Shown here one piece after another: positions 51,224-60,336 of a stretch of 64,000 nucleotides of DNA. Source of the DNA: Odoribacter sp. AF15-53 (GTDB lineage: Bacteria > Bacteroidota > Bacteroidia > Bacteroidales > Marinifilaceae); the NCBI RefSeq assembly GCF_003479425.1, contig NZ_QUHC01000001.1:310001-374000 (forward strand), written 5' to 3'. The stretch's first letter is position 1; each line of letters begins with the position of its first letter. The notes beneath the pieces were generated by a model that saw only the letters and a program-made list of their open reading frames with translations, made no database searches and was not told where the DNA came from. The position numbers and the translations under genes were made by a program.

Positions 51224-53218
51224 CTAATAGCCGTAGTAAACGTCTTCGAATCCTTTGAGATAATCATTCTTTTCTTGCTCGGTTTCAAATTGATTGTCAT
51301 TAAAGAATTTGTCATAACCATCCCATGAACCTGATTCGTCTTCGTAATCGATAGCTTTCTGAGCATCTTCTTCACCTTTTAAATAGGCTGCTGATTTTAC
51401 CACGCTATATGCTTGGGCATAAGCTTCCTTGAAAGCCTGTTGATAAGCATTCCGATAGGCATTTTGTTGAGAATAGTCGGCTTTGTAATAGCGATAGTAG
51501 TTATTGTTGTTTCTAGTATCATTGTATTTATTGCCAGCTTCCATGTCTTCTAGTCCGACTTCCAGCCCGGTTTTTTTACCGTCTGCTTCTCCAATGGAAG
51601 CAAGATCTGCATATTCGTCATATATGCTTCCGGGACGATCGGGACGTTTAACGGAGGGTAAGGTATTTTGGAAGTTCGTTACCTCAATCGGGAGGGCTAA
51701 CGTGTAGGCCGGATCGTTTTCTTCCAGCACGTAACGCATGGTTTGTTGTTGATAAGAAAAACTTCCATTGGGTTTGAAGTCCGTGTAGTAATGCGTGATT
51801 CGTTTTGTGAAAGGATAGCGTGTGTCTACCATATAACGGCGAAGATCAAACCAGCGGTGTCCTTCCAGGCAAAGCTCCCGTTCCCGTTCTTCACGAATAA
51901 ATCTGATGAGTTCCCCTCCGTTATCATAAGTGGCGTTCTCGTTTTTCACCCGGTGACTGCGAAGTAATCGTAATAATCGAACGGCTTCTCCTTCGTTGCC
52001 TAGTTGAGCCGCGGCTTCTGCCCCGTTGAGATAGGCTTCCGCCGTACGCATAAGGAAAACATCTCCCACGTCACATGCCGTACGCCCGTTGGTGTATTGT
52101 TGAGGTCCGTTGACTTTAGCGAATACCCATACCGGGGAAGCTTTCCCGTATCCAAATTCAGGTTCTATTTGCTTGATGTATATCCCGCGTCGTAAATCGT
52201 TGTCATTATCAGTGGGTCCGTAGAGTTCAACTAGGTTGTCGGGGATGATATAAGTCGGCGTGTTATAAAGTGTTCCCCAGCTAGTACCGTTGGTGCCGTA
52301 AAGAGCCGAGCTTAACAAGTGGCCTCCCATGGAAAAGATTGTTTCGACAGATGACCGGTTTAGGATGTTCGAGTCATCTCCTTCTCGGCTATTGAGGTCT
52401 GTGAGTTGTTCTTTACGCCTGAGGACGCTGTCCGCGTGATTATAGGCATTTTGCCAGTCCTGCATGTAAAGGTAAACACGGCTGCTTAACAAGTGGGCGG
52501 CAACGATATCTGCCCGGTAAGGATGATTTTTCACCGAGGTTTGTTGCAAACAAGTACGAGCGGTTTCCAGATCTTCAAGAATGATATTGTACACTTCCGA
52601 TAACGGGGCACTTGTGTATTCTTTGTCCTCGATCTGCTGTGTGCGTTTCACCGGAATACCGGCCGTGTTTTGGGCCGTGTTTGGGGAGTAAGGTTGGGCG
52701 TACATGTTTGCCAGTGTGAAATAATAAATGGCTCTTAAAAATGCAGATTCTCCTTTGATTCTAACTTTTTCAAGTTCATCTTGCCGATTGGAGGCAGATT
52801 GTTTGTCAATTTCACCGATAATCTGATTCACGATGTTGATACGTTTGTACAATTCATTCCAATCTTTATCCTCTGAACCAATTTGACCGGTTTTATAACT
52901 GCTTCCCACTTGTCTCTGCCAGGTGATCCAACCGAAAAAATTATCTTGGATTCGTAGTTTGTCATTTTCGTATTTACGATAGATTTCTGTTTCATCAGAC
53001 ATTAAATGCAAAGGCATCAAGTACGTGTCTCCGTCAATTCTTAACATACTACTGGAAGTGTAGGCTGTGGACGGGTACCAGTAACCGTCACCGATTAATA
53101 GTTCGTCAAGATCGGAGTAACTTTCAACTTTCGCCAGGTCATTCGAATATTCTTCGAGAAAATCCGAGCATGAGGTTGTCAGCCAGACTAGTAAATATAG
53201 AAATATATATTTTTTCAT
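51224..53218 (-). CDS. SusD/RagB-like lipoprotein with a 135-residue C-terminal tail
   Basis: 664 aa. Lipobox TTSC (Cys17). The SusD fold is clear (KRINIVNQIIGEIDKQSAS, KGESAFLRAIYYFTLANMYA, FIREERERELCLEGHRWFDL) and its usual end (YTLALPIEVTNFQNTLP) comes near residue 520. After it is an unusual tail of about 135 residues rich in Tyr, Asn, Gln and Ala (TRNNNNYYRYYKADYS, AYRNAYQQAFKEAYAQAYS). It would cap the SusC pore and bind the substrate at the cell surface. 11 nt after susC. Confidence 0.92.
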   Translation of the reverse strand: MKKYIFLYLLVWLTTSCSDFLEEYSNDLAKVESYSDLDELLIGDGYWYPSTAYTSSSMLRIDGDTYLMPLHLMSDETEIYRKYENDKLRIQDNFFGWITWQRQVGSSYKTGQIGSEDKDWNELYKRINIVNQIIGEIDKQSASNRQDELEKVRIKGESAFLRAIYYFTLANMYAQPYSPNTAQNTAGIPVKRTQQIEDKEYTSAPLSEVYNIILEDLETARTCLQQTSVKNHPYRADIVAAHLLSSRVYLYMQDWQNAYNHADSVLRRKEQLTDLNSREGDDSNILNRSSVETIFSMGGHLLSSALYGTNGTSWGTLYNTPTYIIPDNLVELYGPTDNDNDLRRGIYIKQIEPEFGYGKASPVWVFAKVNGPQQYTNGRTACDVGDVFLMRTAEAYLNGAEAAAQLGNEGEAVRLLRLLRSHRVKNENATYDNGGELIRFIREERERELCLEGHRWFDLRRYMVDTRYPFTKRITHYYTDFKPNGSFSYQQQTMRYVLEENDPAYTLALPIEVTNFQNTLPSVKRPDRPGSIYDEYADLASIGEADGKKTGLEVGLEDMEAGNKYNDTRNNNNYYRYYKADYSQQNAYRNAYQQAFKEAYAQAYSVVKSAAYLKGEEDAQKAIDYEDESGSWDGYDKFFNDNQFETEQEKNDYLKGFEDVYYGY

Positions 53219-53229
53219 ATTGCTGGAAT

Positions 53230-56200
53230 TTAGAATGATACATTTAAACTGATAGAATAGGTGGGACGGTCGGACAACTGAATTTCAGCAAATCCGCTTT
53301 GTGTGGGAGCTTGTCCTCTCAATTTTTTTGAGCAAATAGTAAACAAGTTACTACCTGAGAGGGTTAATTCCAAACGAGACATGCCGATTTTTGAAATTTG
53401 CTCGGTCCCGAATTCATAGGTGAAACTGAGGTTATTGCATTTCAAATAATTGCCGCTCACAACACGGTGATTACTGTAATCATACATATCCCATGCACTG
53501 TAAGCAATTTTTTGAATACCATCTATTGTTGTGGACCAGTGGCTGCTGTATTTATTATAAGAGGGATGTCCGCTACCTATAATTGCCGGAATCGTGGTAT
53601 GCTTTTCGTCTCCCGGTTTTTTCCAACGATTCATCACCATGCGATCCATGTTTCGTTCCGGGTAAATGGTCGTCAGGTCTATGTTGGAACCGGATGCTTG
53701 CCCGTACATACCGAAAAGTCTGACTTTATTACCTAAACTATAAGCAAATGAGCCACTTATCCGGAGTTTTTTGTAACGGAGGGTCGTGTTTAATCCTCCC
53801 GACATGATGGGTTCTCGTCGTCCGGAAGCTTCTAATAGACGGGTATAGGTTTCATATTTGCTCAAATTTAACAGTTTGTCATATTCATCACCCATGTCAT
53901 CAAACATGGGACCCCCGTCTACAGGACTCAAGCCCGTGAATTTGTAGGAATAAAAAGTCCCGACTGCTTTTCCTTTTACGAGAGCTGTGCCGTCAAGGAA
54001 ATCATTTAACTCGTACGTGTCGGCTGCCGGATCGTTTTTGAGTTTGTTAATCGTGCGACTGAACGAAGTGGATAAGGTCCAGCGAAAATCTTTCGTGTCG
54101 AAAGGAGAGATTGTGAGGGCAAAACTGTAACCGCTGTTATTCACGTTACCGCGGTTGATGGTAAATGTGTTGTTGTTTATACCGTTCATTGAAGCGATTG
54201 TTTTGGACATGAAAGCTTTTTTCGTTTTTTTCAAATAATAAGAAGCTTCTACCATCAGTTTGCGCCGGAAAAGCGAAAAATCTAGCCCCAGGTTGTATGA
54301 ACTGGTCTTTTCCCATTTTAAGTCTGGGTTGGCATTTTGTTTTAGCGTGGCTGTCTGTTCATTGTAATACGTGTCGAGCGGTTCTTTCGAGATGATCATC
54401 ACGGGAGATTCGGAATTGAGCATGTTACCTTGATAACCGAATGACGTTTTGAGTGTGATGAAATCAATCCAGTTACGTTTCAACCAGTTAATCTCTGATA
54501 AATTCCAGTTGGCAGAAAGTGACCAGATCGGGTTGAAGCGGTTATTGCTTTGATCCCCAAATCGATTACTTCCGTCAACACGGGCGTTTCCGTTGAGGGT
54601 GAACCAACCTTTATAGCTGTAGGAGGCCGATACATAACCGGATATGATATTCGTTAGATCGTCTGTTAATGATGGAGTATGTTCTGCTATCCAGTCTCTG
54701 TAGTTCGCATAGTCTTCTAGGGCGATGTTTTGCACGAAGCTCATTCCCCGGTCTGGATAATAGCCGCGAGAGGTATTATTGTACCCTTTGTACGTCGTTG
54801 AACTCATTTCGTAACCGGCACTGGCAAAAATGTTGTGCTGTTGCTCTGCCCCCAGAGATTTATTGGCGTTTAATTGTAGACGTACCGTGTAAGAATTATT
54901 ACGAGTTTCTGAGTGTTGTAACTCGCCTCCGAAGGGCATTTCGCTGTACTCTTTGTCATCTTCTGTTAGTGCAACACCGTATTCCGTGCCTCGCAAAGTA
55001 CTCGCTCTCCAAGTTTTTTCACCCCAGTATTCTTCTTGTGTGGTATTGGATGTGTTATAGGATACAACGGCATTAGCATTCAGCCAGTCCGTGAATTTGA
55101 ATTGTAAATTGGCTGTTACAGTTAATCCGGTTCCTTCTTGTTCGTAGGAGCTGTTTTCCAGTTCATTGAGTATGTTATAATTATATTCAGTGAAGTTGCT
55201 GGTCGTAACTTTTTTCTTGTAATAATAATATTCTCCGTTTTCGTCATAGGCGGGAATTGCACGGCTGGTTTTATAGGCGTAGTCCATGGGTGCAATGCTT
55301 TGAGGATAATAGTCCCGATTGGATACATTCCCATTCATATTGAACGAGGCCGTGAGCCATTTCGTCATGTTCACGTCCATGTTGAGTGCTGCGGTATAAC
55401 GTTCGTTTTTGTTCCCCTTGATTACGTCGTTGTCACGGGAATAACCAATAGAAGCGTAATAACGGGCATCTTCAGAACCTCCCGATACGCTTAGCGTGTG
55501 CGAGTGAGACCAACTATCCTCGGTTAGCAATTTGAACCAATCTGTATTCATGGTTTCTATACGAGCCACTTCTTTGTCAAATTCGGCCGGAGTGATGGCT
55601 CCGTTGTAAAGTTTAAAGATTAAATCCTCGAAACCGACAAGATTCACGTAATCATTATATACATAGTGATCATCAAAAAGTTCTTTGGAGAATTGTATGC
55701 GTTCCTTCGAGTTCATCAAATTTATTTTTCGATCGGAATAACGTGGGCGTTGTCTAAGAGTGGTTGTCATGTTATAACGAACAATCGGTCGACCTACTTG
55801 CCCTTTTTTCGTTGTAATGACGATAACACCATTTGCAGCTTTGGTCCCGTAAATGGCGGTGGCTGCTGCATCTTTTAGTATATCCAGACGTTCGATATCT
55901 TGTGGGTTCAATCCAGCAATGGCATTACCGATACGATTGATGTAGTCCGGGTCGTTTAACTCTTCCGGGCTAATATTTACGGGATCCTGTACGATGATAC
56001 CGTCTACCACCCACAAGGGTTCACGATTACCGATTAGGGTAGAAGTTCCCCGGATACGTAATTTGGGTACGACACCCACTTCTCCAGAGTTGCTCATGAA
56101 CATTAAGTCCGGTACTTGTCCCTGTAGCATTTGGTCTACTGAAGTTGCTCCGGGAATCATGATATCATCCATTTTTACGGTAGATACAGCACTTGTATTT

Positions 56201-56871
56201 TTTTTACGATCAACCACCTGATAACCCGTCACGACCACTTCGTCCATCTCTTGTGAATCTTCTTCCAGCACGATAGAAAGGTTTTCTTGGCCTTTGTAAG
56301 TTACCGTTTGAGTTTTCATCCCCACGAAAGAAACTAACAAAACGATGTTAGAAGTATCTTTAGGGGATACGATTTGGAACTTTCCGTCTTTGTCGGTGGC
56401 CACGCCGATGGTTGTACCTTTGATCATGACCGTCACACCGGGGAGGGGGGATTTCTGTTTGTCGGTGACAACACCCCGGATCTTTTTGATTTCTTGTTCT
56501 TGCGGAATTTCAATTTTTCGGATTACGATTACTTTATCGAGGATCGAATACGTGTACCCGCTGTTTTTTAAACAGGCTTCAAGAATGGTTCTCACGTCAG
56601 AGTCTTTCATTTTCAACGTGATCGAGCCGATGTGATCCAGTTCCTCCACGTTGTAGACAAACGTGTAATCGCTCTGTTGTTTAATGATCCGGATAATTTC
56701 CCGGATGTTACAGTTCTCTACTTCGACCGACAATCTCGCTTCTTGGGCGTGGACTCCGGCGGACAGATTCACGCAGAATAATAGCATGAACAAGCTGCTT
56801 AATTTCATAACTAGTAGTAGTTTTTTTAATTTTTCACGCGCACAAACGTGAATAAAACAATCTTTTTCCAT
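53230..56871 (-). CDS. SusC/RagA-like TonB-dependent transporter with STN signalling domain
   Basis: 1213 aa. Signal peptide within residues 15-43 (ending VHAQ), STN domain about 45-125 (IREIIRIIKQQSDYTFVYN), carboxypeptidase-regulatory-like domain about 133-215 (RGVVTDKQKSPLPGVTVMIK), TonB-box-like DEVVVTGYQ, plug with DILKDAAATAIYGTKAANGV, and a 22-strand barrel ending in Phe (YSISLNVSF). The STN domain is the part that signals to FecR in transducing transporters, so this one probably controls its own operon through the sigma factor upstream. The substrate is unknown. Confidence 0.94.
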   Translation of the reverse strand: MEKDCFIHVCAREKLKKLLLVMKLSSLFMLLFCVNLSAGVHAQEARLSVEVENCNIREIIRIIKQQSDYTFVYNVEELDHIGSITLKMKDSDVRTILEACLKNSGYTYSILDKVIVIRKIEIPQEQEIKKIRGVVTDKQKSPLPGVTVMIKGTTIGVATDKDGKFQIVSPKDTSNIVLLVSFVGMKTQTVTYKGQENLSIVLEEDSQEMDEVVVTGYQVVDRKKNTSAVSTVKMDDIMIPGATSVDQMLQGQVPDLMFMSNSGEVGVVPKLRIRGTSTLIGNREPLWVVDGIIVQDPVNISPEELNDPDYINRIGNAIAGLNPQDIERLDILKDAAATAIYGTKAANGVIVITTKKGQVGRPIVRYNMTTTLRQRPRYSDRKINLMNSKERIQFSKELFDDHYVYNDYVNLVGFEDLIFKLYNGAITPAEFDKEVARIETMNTDWFKLLTEDSWSHSHTLSVSGGSEDARYYASIGYSRDNDVIKGNKNERYTAALNMDVNMTKWLTASFNMNGNVSNRDYYPQSIAPMDYAYKTSRAIPAYDENGEYYYYKKKVTTSNFTEYNYNILNELENSSYEQEGTGLTVTANLQFKFTDWLNANAVVSYNTSNTTQEEYWGEKTWRASTLRGTEYGVALTEDDKEYSEMPFGGELQHSETRNNSYTVRLQLNANKSLGAEQQHNIFASAGYEMSSTTYKGYNNTSRGYYPDRGMSFVQNIALEDYANYRDWIAEHTPSLTDDLTNIISGYVSASYSYKGWFTLNGNARVDGSNRFGDQSNNRFNPIWSLSANWNLSEINWLKRNWIDFITLKTSFGYQGNMLNSESPVMIISKEPLDTYYNEQTATLKQNANPDLKWEKTSSYNLGLDFSLFRRKLMVEASYYLKKTKKAFMSKTIASMNGINNNTFTINRGNVNNSGYSFALTISPFDTKDFRWTLSTSFSRTINKLKNDPAADTYELNDFLDGTALVKGKAVGTFYSYKFTGLSPVDGGPMFDDMGDEYDKLLNLSKYETYTRLLEASGRREPIMSGGLNTTLRYKKLRISGSFAYSLGNKVRLFGMYGQASGSNIDLTTIYPERNMDRMVMNRWKKPGDEKHTTIPAIIGSGHPSYNKYSSHWSTTIDGIQKIAYSAWDMYDYSNHRVVSGNYLKCNNLSFTYEFGTEQISKIGMSRLELTLSGSNLFTICSKKLRGQAPTQSGFAEIQLSDRPTYSISLNVSF

Positions 56872-56935
56872 AATTTTGTTTTACTGATTTATACTGACAC
56901 TCGCTTTGACCGGGGAGTGTTTATGAATTATAGCG

Positions 56936-56962
56936 ATGGGACGTGCTACGAACATGTCCCAT
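56936..56962 (-). other. hairpin between fecR and susC
   Basis: ATGGGAC (56936-56942) pairs with GTCCCAT (56956-56962). It lies 15 bp after the fecR stop and lacks a T run on the minus strand; it may mark processing or partial termination before susC. Confidence 0.35.
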
Positions 56963-56976
56963 TTCTATTTTATAAA

Positions 56977-58134
56977 TTATCTGATGTATACGTTTTTACC
57001 CTCCTTCCTGCACTTGACCACGTGTGTTGCTTCGATTAGATCAAGTACCTTATCTATATTCTCGTACCGGGAGGCTTCAAGCGTGAACCGGCGTTGTTTT
57101 AATTCATTGTTTTCGAAAACTACGTCAAATTCATACCAGCGAGACAGTTCTTCCATGATCTGTTCAAGCGGTTGCTCGTCGAAATAGAACATGTCCCGAA
57201 CCCAAGCGGTAACGACGTTCGTGTCCACTTTTTTTACTTCTATTTCTGCATTACCGGGCAGGGTAATGGCTTGTTCCCCAGGCCGGATAATTCGTGTTGT
57301 GATCCCGTTACCGACTTCCACTTTACCGTTCACGAGGGTGGTTTGTACTTCAGAATCCGTTCCGGGGGCTTTCACGTTAAACGTTGTTCCCAGTACGGCG
57401 ATTGTTGTTCCGGCTGCTTCGACAATGAAATGTCGTGTGGTATCACGTGTTACTTCCAGGTAAGCTTCTCCTGTCAGGAGGATTTTTCGTTCCTGTCCTT
57501 TAAATTGTACTGGGAAAGTTAATGTACTCTCGGAATTAAGTTTCACGATCGTGTTGTCGGATAATCGTACCGTGTATTCCCCGTACTTGGGAACGATGAT
57601 CGTGTGGTAAACTTCTTCTATTTGAACATGTCCTTTTTCTGCGGCAGCGTAGTCAATCTCCTGTTTCCCCGCATGAAGCTTTGCATTCTTGTGTAAAGCT
57701 AGGATAGAGGAAGGTTGATCGTCGAGCGTGATTTTATTCCCGTTTTCTAGTACCAGTTGCACGGCGGAGGCGGGTTGTGGTGTGACGATGATTTCTTTTG
57801 TCGATCGTGAGAAATAGTAGAACGAGCCTGTTATGGCAAAGAGTAACACGGCGGCGCTTACAGAGATTCGGTAGATGATCCCATGACGTGACCGACTTTT
57901 TCTTTTGCCGATGTTATATTTTTTCTCGAATGAAATCCATCCCTCTTCTGTCGAAGGAGGGGTGGAATCCTTGCTCAGTGGTCTTTTATATAATTGTTCG
58001 TAGAAAGCCCGGTTCCTTTCACTTCGTTCTACCCATGCCGAAAGTTTTTGTTCTTTCGCCTCCGGTAGAATTCCCAAACGTTGAAGGGCAACCAGTCGGG
58101 CAACTTCTAATTTTGTTAGCATGTCTTTTTCCAT
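56977..58134 (-). CDS. FecR-family anti-sigma factor
   Basis: 385 aa. N-terminal cytoplasmic part (about 1-95), one TM helix (ISVSAAVLLFAITGSFYYF), a FecR domain (about 170-270, YTVRLSDNTIVKLNSESTL, TLVNGKVEVG) and a C-terminal DUF4974-like domain (FYFDEQPLEQIMEELSRWYE) that is thought to meet the STN domain of the transporter. It holds the ECF sigma factor until the signal arrives. Confidence 0.93.
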   Translation of the reverse strand: MEKDMLTKLEVARLVALQRLGILPEAKEQKLSAWVERSERNRAFYEQLYKRPLSKDSTPPSTEEGWISFEKKYNIGKRKSRSRHGIIYRISVSAAVLLFAITGSFYYFSRSTKEIIVTPQPASAVQLVLENGNKITLDDQPSSILALHKNAKLHAGKQEIDYAAAEKGHVQIEEVYHTIIVPKYGEYTVRLSDNTIVKLNSESTLTFPVQFKGQERKILLTGEAYLEVTRDTTRHFIVEAAGTTIAVLGTTFNVKAPGTDSEVQTTLVNGKVEVGNGITTRIIRPGEQAITLPGNAEIEVKKVDTNVVTAWVRDMFYFDEQPLEQIMEELSRWYEFDVVFENNELKQRRFTLEASRYENIDKVLDLIEATHVVKCRKEGKNVYIR

Positions 58135-58243
58135 GTTTCCGATTTCGTTTATTTATATGGAATATGCAATTTCCTATTTGAATACGGATGAGTAGGAAAA
58201 GCGGGTGAGTCTATTTTTTGATTTTTTTCAAAAAGAATGATGA

Positions 58244-58795
58244 TTATTGCTCAACGTGCAACATGTGTTTCGCGAAAAGGAGTACGATATAGTCGTGTCC
58301 GATGATTTTTCGCAGTTTGGTATACATCTCTTTTTTGAGAGATTTTACCGAGTTAATGGAGATGCCCAGCATGTCGGCAATTTCCTGGTTGGATTTCCCG
58401 TCAAGTGATAGATTTGCGATTTCGAGGCTGCGTCCCGTGAGCTGATCTATGGCCGATCGTACGCACCGGATCATTTCCTGGCTGGCAATTTCGTCCAAGA
58501 AGGAGTCATTGGATGGCAATACTTCCTTCAATTGTTCGGCATCTTCCAGCTTGAATTTATTGTGCCTCAGGATATCCATGCATATATTTTTTGCCGTGAT
58601 GTAAATGAATGCGATCGCGTTTTGTTTCGTGTAAGAATCGTTGAGACGTTCGTATAGTTTGAAAAAGGTTTCTTGGGTGACATCCATGGATTGTTCCCTG
58701 TCTTTTAGATAAGTGTTACAAAATCCCCACACGGCTTGGAAATAATCCGTGTAAAGTTGTTTGAAAGTGTTTATACCATTTATACAGTCGCTCAT
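58244..58795 (-). CDS. ECF sigma factor of the SusCD locus
   Basis: 183 aa from the ATG at 58795 (MSDCINGINTFKQLYTDYF); the upstream ATG at 58813 would lie almost at the -7 box and so before the transcription start. Region 2 (AFIYITAKNICMDILRHN) and region 4 with an HTH (LDGKSNQEIADMLGISINSVKSLKKE) are clear. Paired with the FecR downstream. Confidence 0.92.
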   Translation of the reverse strand: MSDCINGINTFKQLYTDYFQAVWGFCNTYLKDREQSMDVTQETFFKLYERLNDSYTKQNAIAFIYITAKNICMDILRHNKFKLEDAEQLKEVLPSNDSFLDEIASQEMIRCVRSAIDQLTGRSLEIANLSLDGKSNQEIADMLGISINSVKSLKKEMYTKLRKIIGHDYIVLLFAKHMLHVEQ

Positions 58796-58814
58796 GTCGG
58801 GAATTTTGTCCACA

Positions 58815-58822
58815 CAAATATA
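58815..58822 (-). promoter_or_regulatory. -7 promoter box for the ECF sigma gene
   Basis: CAAATATA on the plus strand reads TATATTTG on the minus strand. The intergenic region is divergent with asnA; the two -7 boxes are about 53 bp apart. Confidence 0.5.
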
Positions 58823-58851
58823 TGATGAAAAGTTTAAAACCGGAAATCTTC

Positions 58852-58882
58852 TTGGTTTAAATGGTCAGATTATGTATATTTG
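58852..58882 (+). promoter_or_regulatory. sigma-ABfr type promoter of the asn leader and asnA
   Basis: TTG at 58852-58854 and TATATTTG at 58875-58882 with exactly 20 bp between. Transcription would start near 58889, about 14 nt before the leader ATG at 58903. Confidence 0.75.
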
Positions 58883-58902
58883 CAATTCAAACAGATCAGA
58901 AT

Positions 58903-58980
58903 ATGAGATTGAATGCCAACATAAACTTTTTGAATAATTGCAATAATCGTCGATTGCGAAAGGGAAAGTTATGGCGTTGA
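58903..58980 (+). CDS. asparagine-rich leader peptide of asnA
   Basis: A 25-codon ORF: MRLNANINFLNNCNN is followed by RRLRKGKLWR and TGA at 58978. Seven of codons 4-15 are Asn (AAT or AAC), including two adjacent pairs. It sits between the promoter and an intrinsic terminator, all upstream of the asparagine synthetase gene, which is the layout of an amino-acid attenuation leader such as trpL or hisL. Translation would stall when Asn-tRNA is scarce. It is too short to be judged by coding statistics, so the call rests on Asn density and context. Confidence 0.75.
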   Translation: MRLNANINFLNNCNNRRLRKGKLWR

Positions 58981-59035
58981 TTTAAGATATTTATTTTTAA
59001 CCTGTAGCCTCCCTTTTCCGGGGGGCTTTTTTATT
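58959..59035 (+). promoter_or_regulatory. attenuator: terminator 59006-59032 and competing pairing
   Basis: Terminator: AGCCTCCC (59006-59013), loop TTTTCC, GGGGGGCT (59020-59027), then six T; one G-U pair. Competing pairing: AAAGGGA at 58959-58965, inside the leader ORF, can pair with TCCCTTT at 59010-59016 and so remove the terminator's 5' arm. A ribosome at the leader stop codon would cover 58959-58980 or its neighbourhood and let the terminator form; one stalled at the Asn codons would leave it free. Confidence 0.7.
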
Positions 59036-59054
59036 TTCTTAAAATTTTGAACTT

Positions 59055-60089
59055 ATGAAACATTTGATTTTACCGGTAGATTATCGTTCCTCGCTAGATG
59101 TATGGGAGACGGAACACGCAATTAAATTTATCAAGGATACGTTTCAACTGGCCTTGGCGGCAGAGTTGAAATTGAGACGAATTACGGCACCGTTGGCCGT
59201 GCTGTCCGGCACGGGGTTAAATGACAATCTGAGCGGCAAGGAGAGCCCCGTGAGTTTTTCGTTGCGACAGGGAGATGGGCAGGCTGAAATCGTGCAATCG
59301 CTGGCAAAATGGAAACGTTACGCTCTTTGGCGGCATCATATACAACCGGGGATGGGGATATACACGGATATGAACGCTTTGCGACCGGACGAGGTGACGG
59401 ATAATATTCATTCTGTTTACGTGGATCAATGGGATTGGGAAAAGGTGATTACCCCCGAAGAGCGTAATGTCGAGCGACTTTACACTTGCGTGCGACGGAT
59501 TTATGCGGCATTGAAACGTACGGAATTTTTATTGAGCGAGCGATTCCCGGTTTTATCCCCGTTTCTACCCGAGGAGATTTATTTTATTCACGCGGAGGAG
59601 TTAAGACAAAAATATCCTGCTCTTTCACCTAAAGAACGGGAGGAGGCGATCACCCGGGAACAGGGAGCCGTGTTTATCCGGGGAATCGGGGGTGAATTGG
59701 GGGATGGAACCTTACATGACGATCGCTCGCCGGATTATGACGATTGGTCGTGGATGGGAGAGGATGGATTACCCGGGTTGAACGGGGATATTCTCGTTTG
59801 GAACCCCGTGTTGGATGCAGTGTTGGAGATTTCATCCATGGGGATACGGGTGGATCGGGAATCTTTGAGACATCAATTGCGGGTAAGAGGATGTGAAGAG
59901 CGTGAGAAGTTGTATTTTCACTCTCTCTTGTTGCAAGGCCGGTTGCCTCAAACTATGGGAGGGGGCATCGGGCAATCGAGACTCTGCATGTTGTTACTCG
60001 GAAAATGTCATATCGGGGAAGTTCAGGCCGGCATATGGCCGGCTGATGTGATCGAGGCTTGTGAACAGGCTGGAGTCTTTCTATTTTAG
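59055..60089 (+). CDS. asnA: aspartate--ammonia ligase (ammonia-dependent asparagine synthetase)
   Basis: 344 aa, matching the usual AsnA length (about 330-345). Class II aminoacyl-tRNA-synthetase-like fold. Motifs: APLAVLSGTGLNDNLSG, FSLRQGDGQAEIVQSLAKWK, GIYTDMNALRPDE, HSVYVDQWDWEK, SPDYDDWSWMG and the C-terminal PQTMGGGIGQSRLCMLLLGK with the Arg of motif 3. It makes asparagine from aspartate, ammonia and ATP in the cytoplasm. The leader upstream suggests expression rises when asparaginyl-tRNA is low. 60090-60336 after it holds no feature I can support. Confidence 0.96.
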   Translation: MKHLILPVDYRSSLDVWETEHAIKFIKDTFQLALAAELKLRRITAPLAVLSGTGLNDNLSGKESPVSFSLRQGDGQAEIVQSLAKWKRYALWRHHIQPGMGIYTDMNALRPDEVTDNIHSVYVDQWDWEKVITPEERNVERLYTCVRRIYAALKRTEFLLSERFPVLSPFLPEEIYFIHAEELRQKYPALSPKEREEAITREQGAVFIRGIGGELGDGTLHDDRSPDYDDWSWMGEDGLPGLNGDILVWNPVLDAVLEISSMGIRVDRESLRHQLRVRGCEEREKLYFHSLLLQGRLPQTMGGGIGQSRLCMLLLGKCHIGEVQAGIWPADVIEACEQAGVFLF

Positions 60090-60336
60090 TTTTTGCCGGA
60101 GTGAATTTCTTGTATCATTAATGGTTCGTTTAGTGATGCTCAAAAATAGCAATAATAACACACAAACGCTAAAATTAATGTATTTTTTATTCTTGCCTCA
60201 AAATCACGAATATACACCTAATACGGTTGTTTTGTCTGCAATTCTTCTTATAGAAGAAATGACTATATTTAAACGAAGGTTTATTTCTATTATTGATTAT
60301 GTCGGGAAATGAGGTTTTCGTTGGGGTCGGCTATAT

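Noticed and set aside
60061..60312. Small ORF overlapping the end of asnA
   Set aside because: Low-complexity product, starts inside asnA in another frame, no motif and no promoter of its own.
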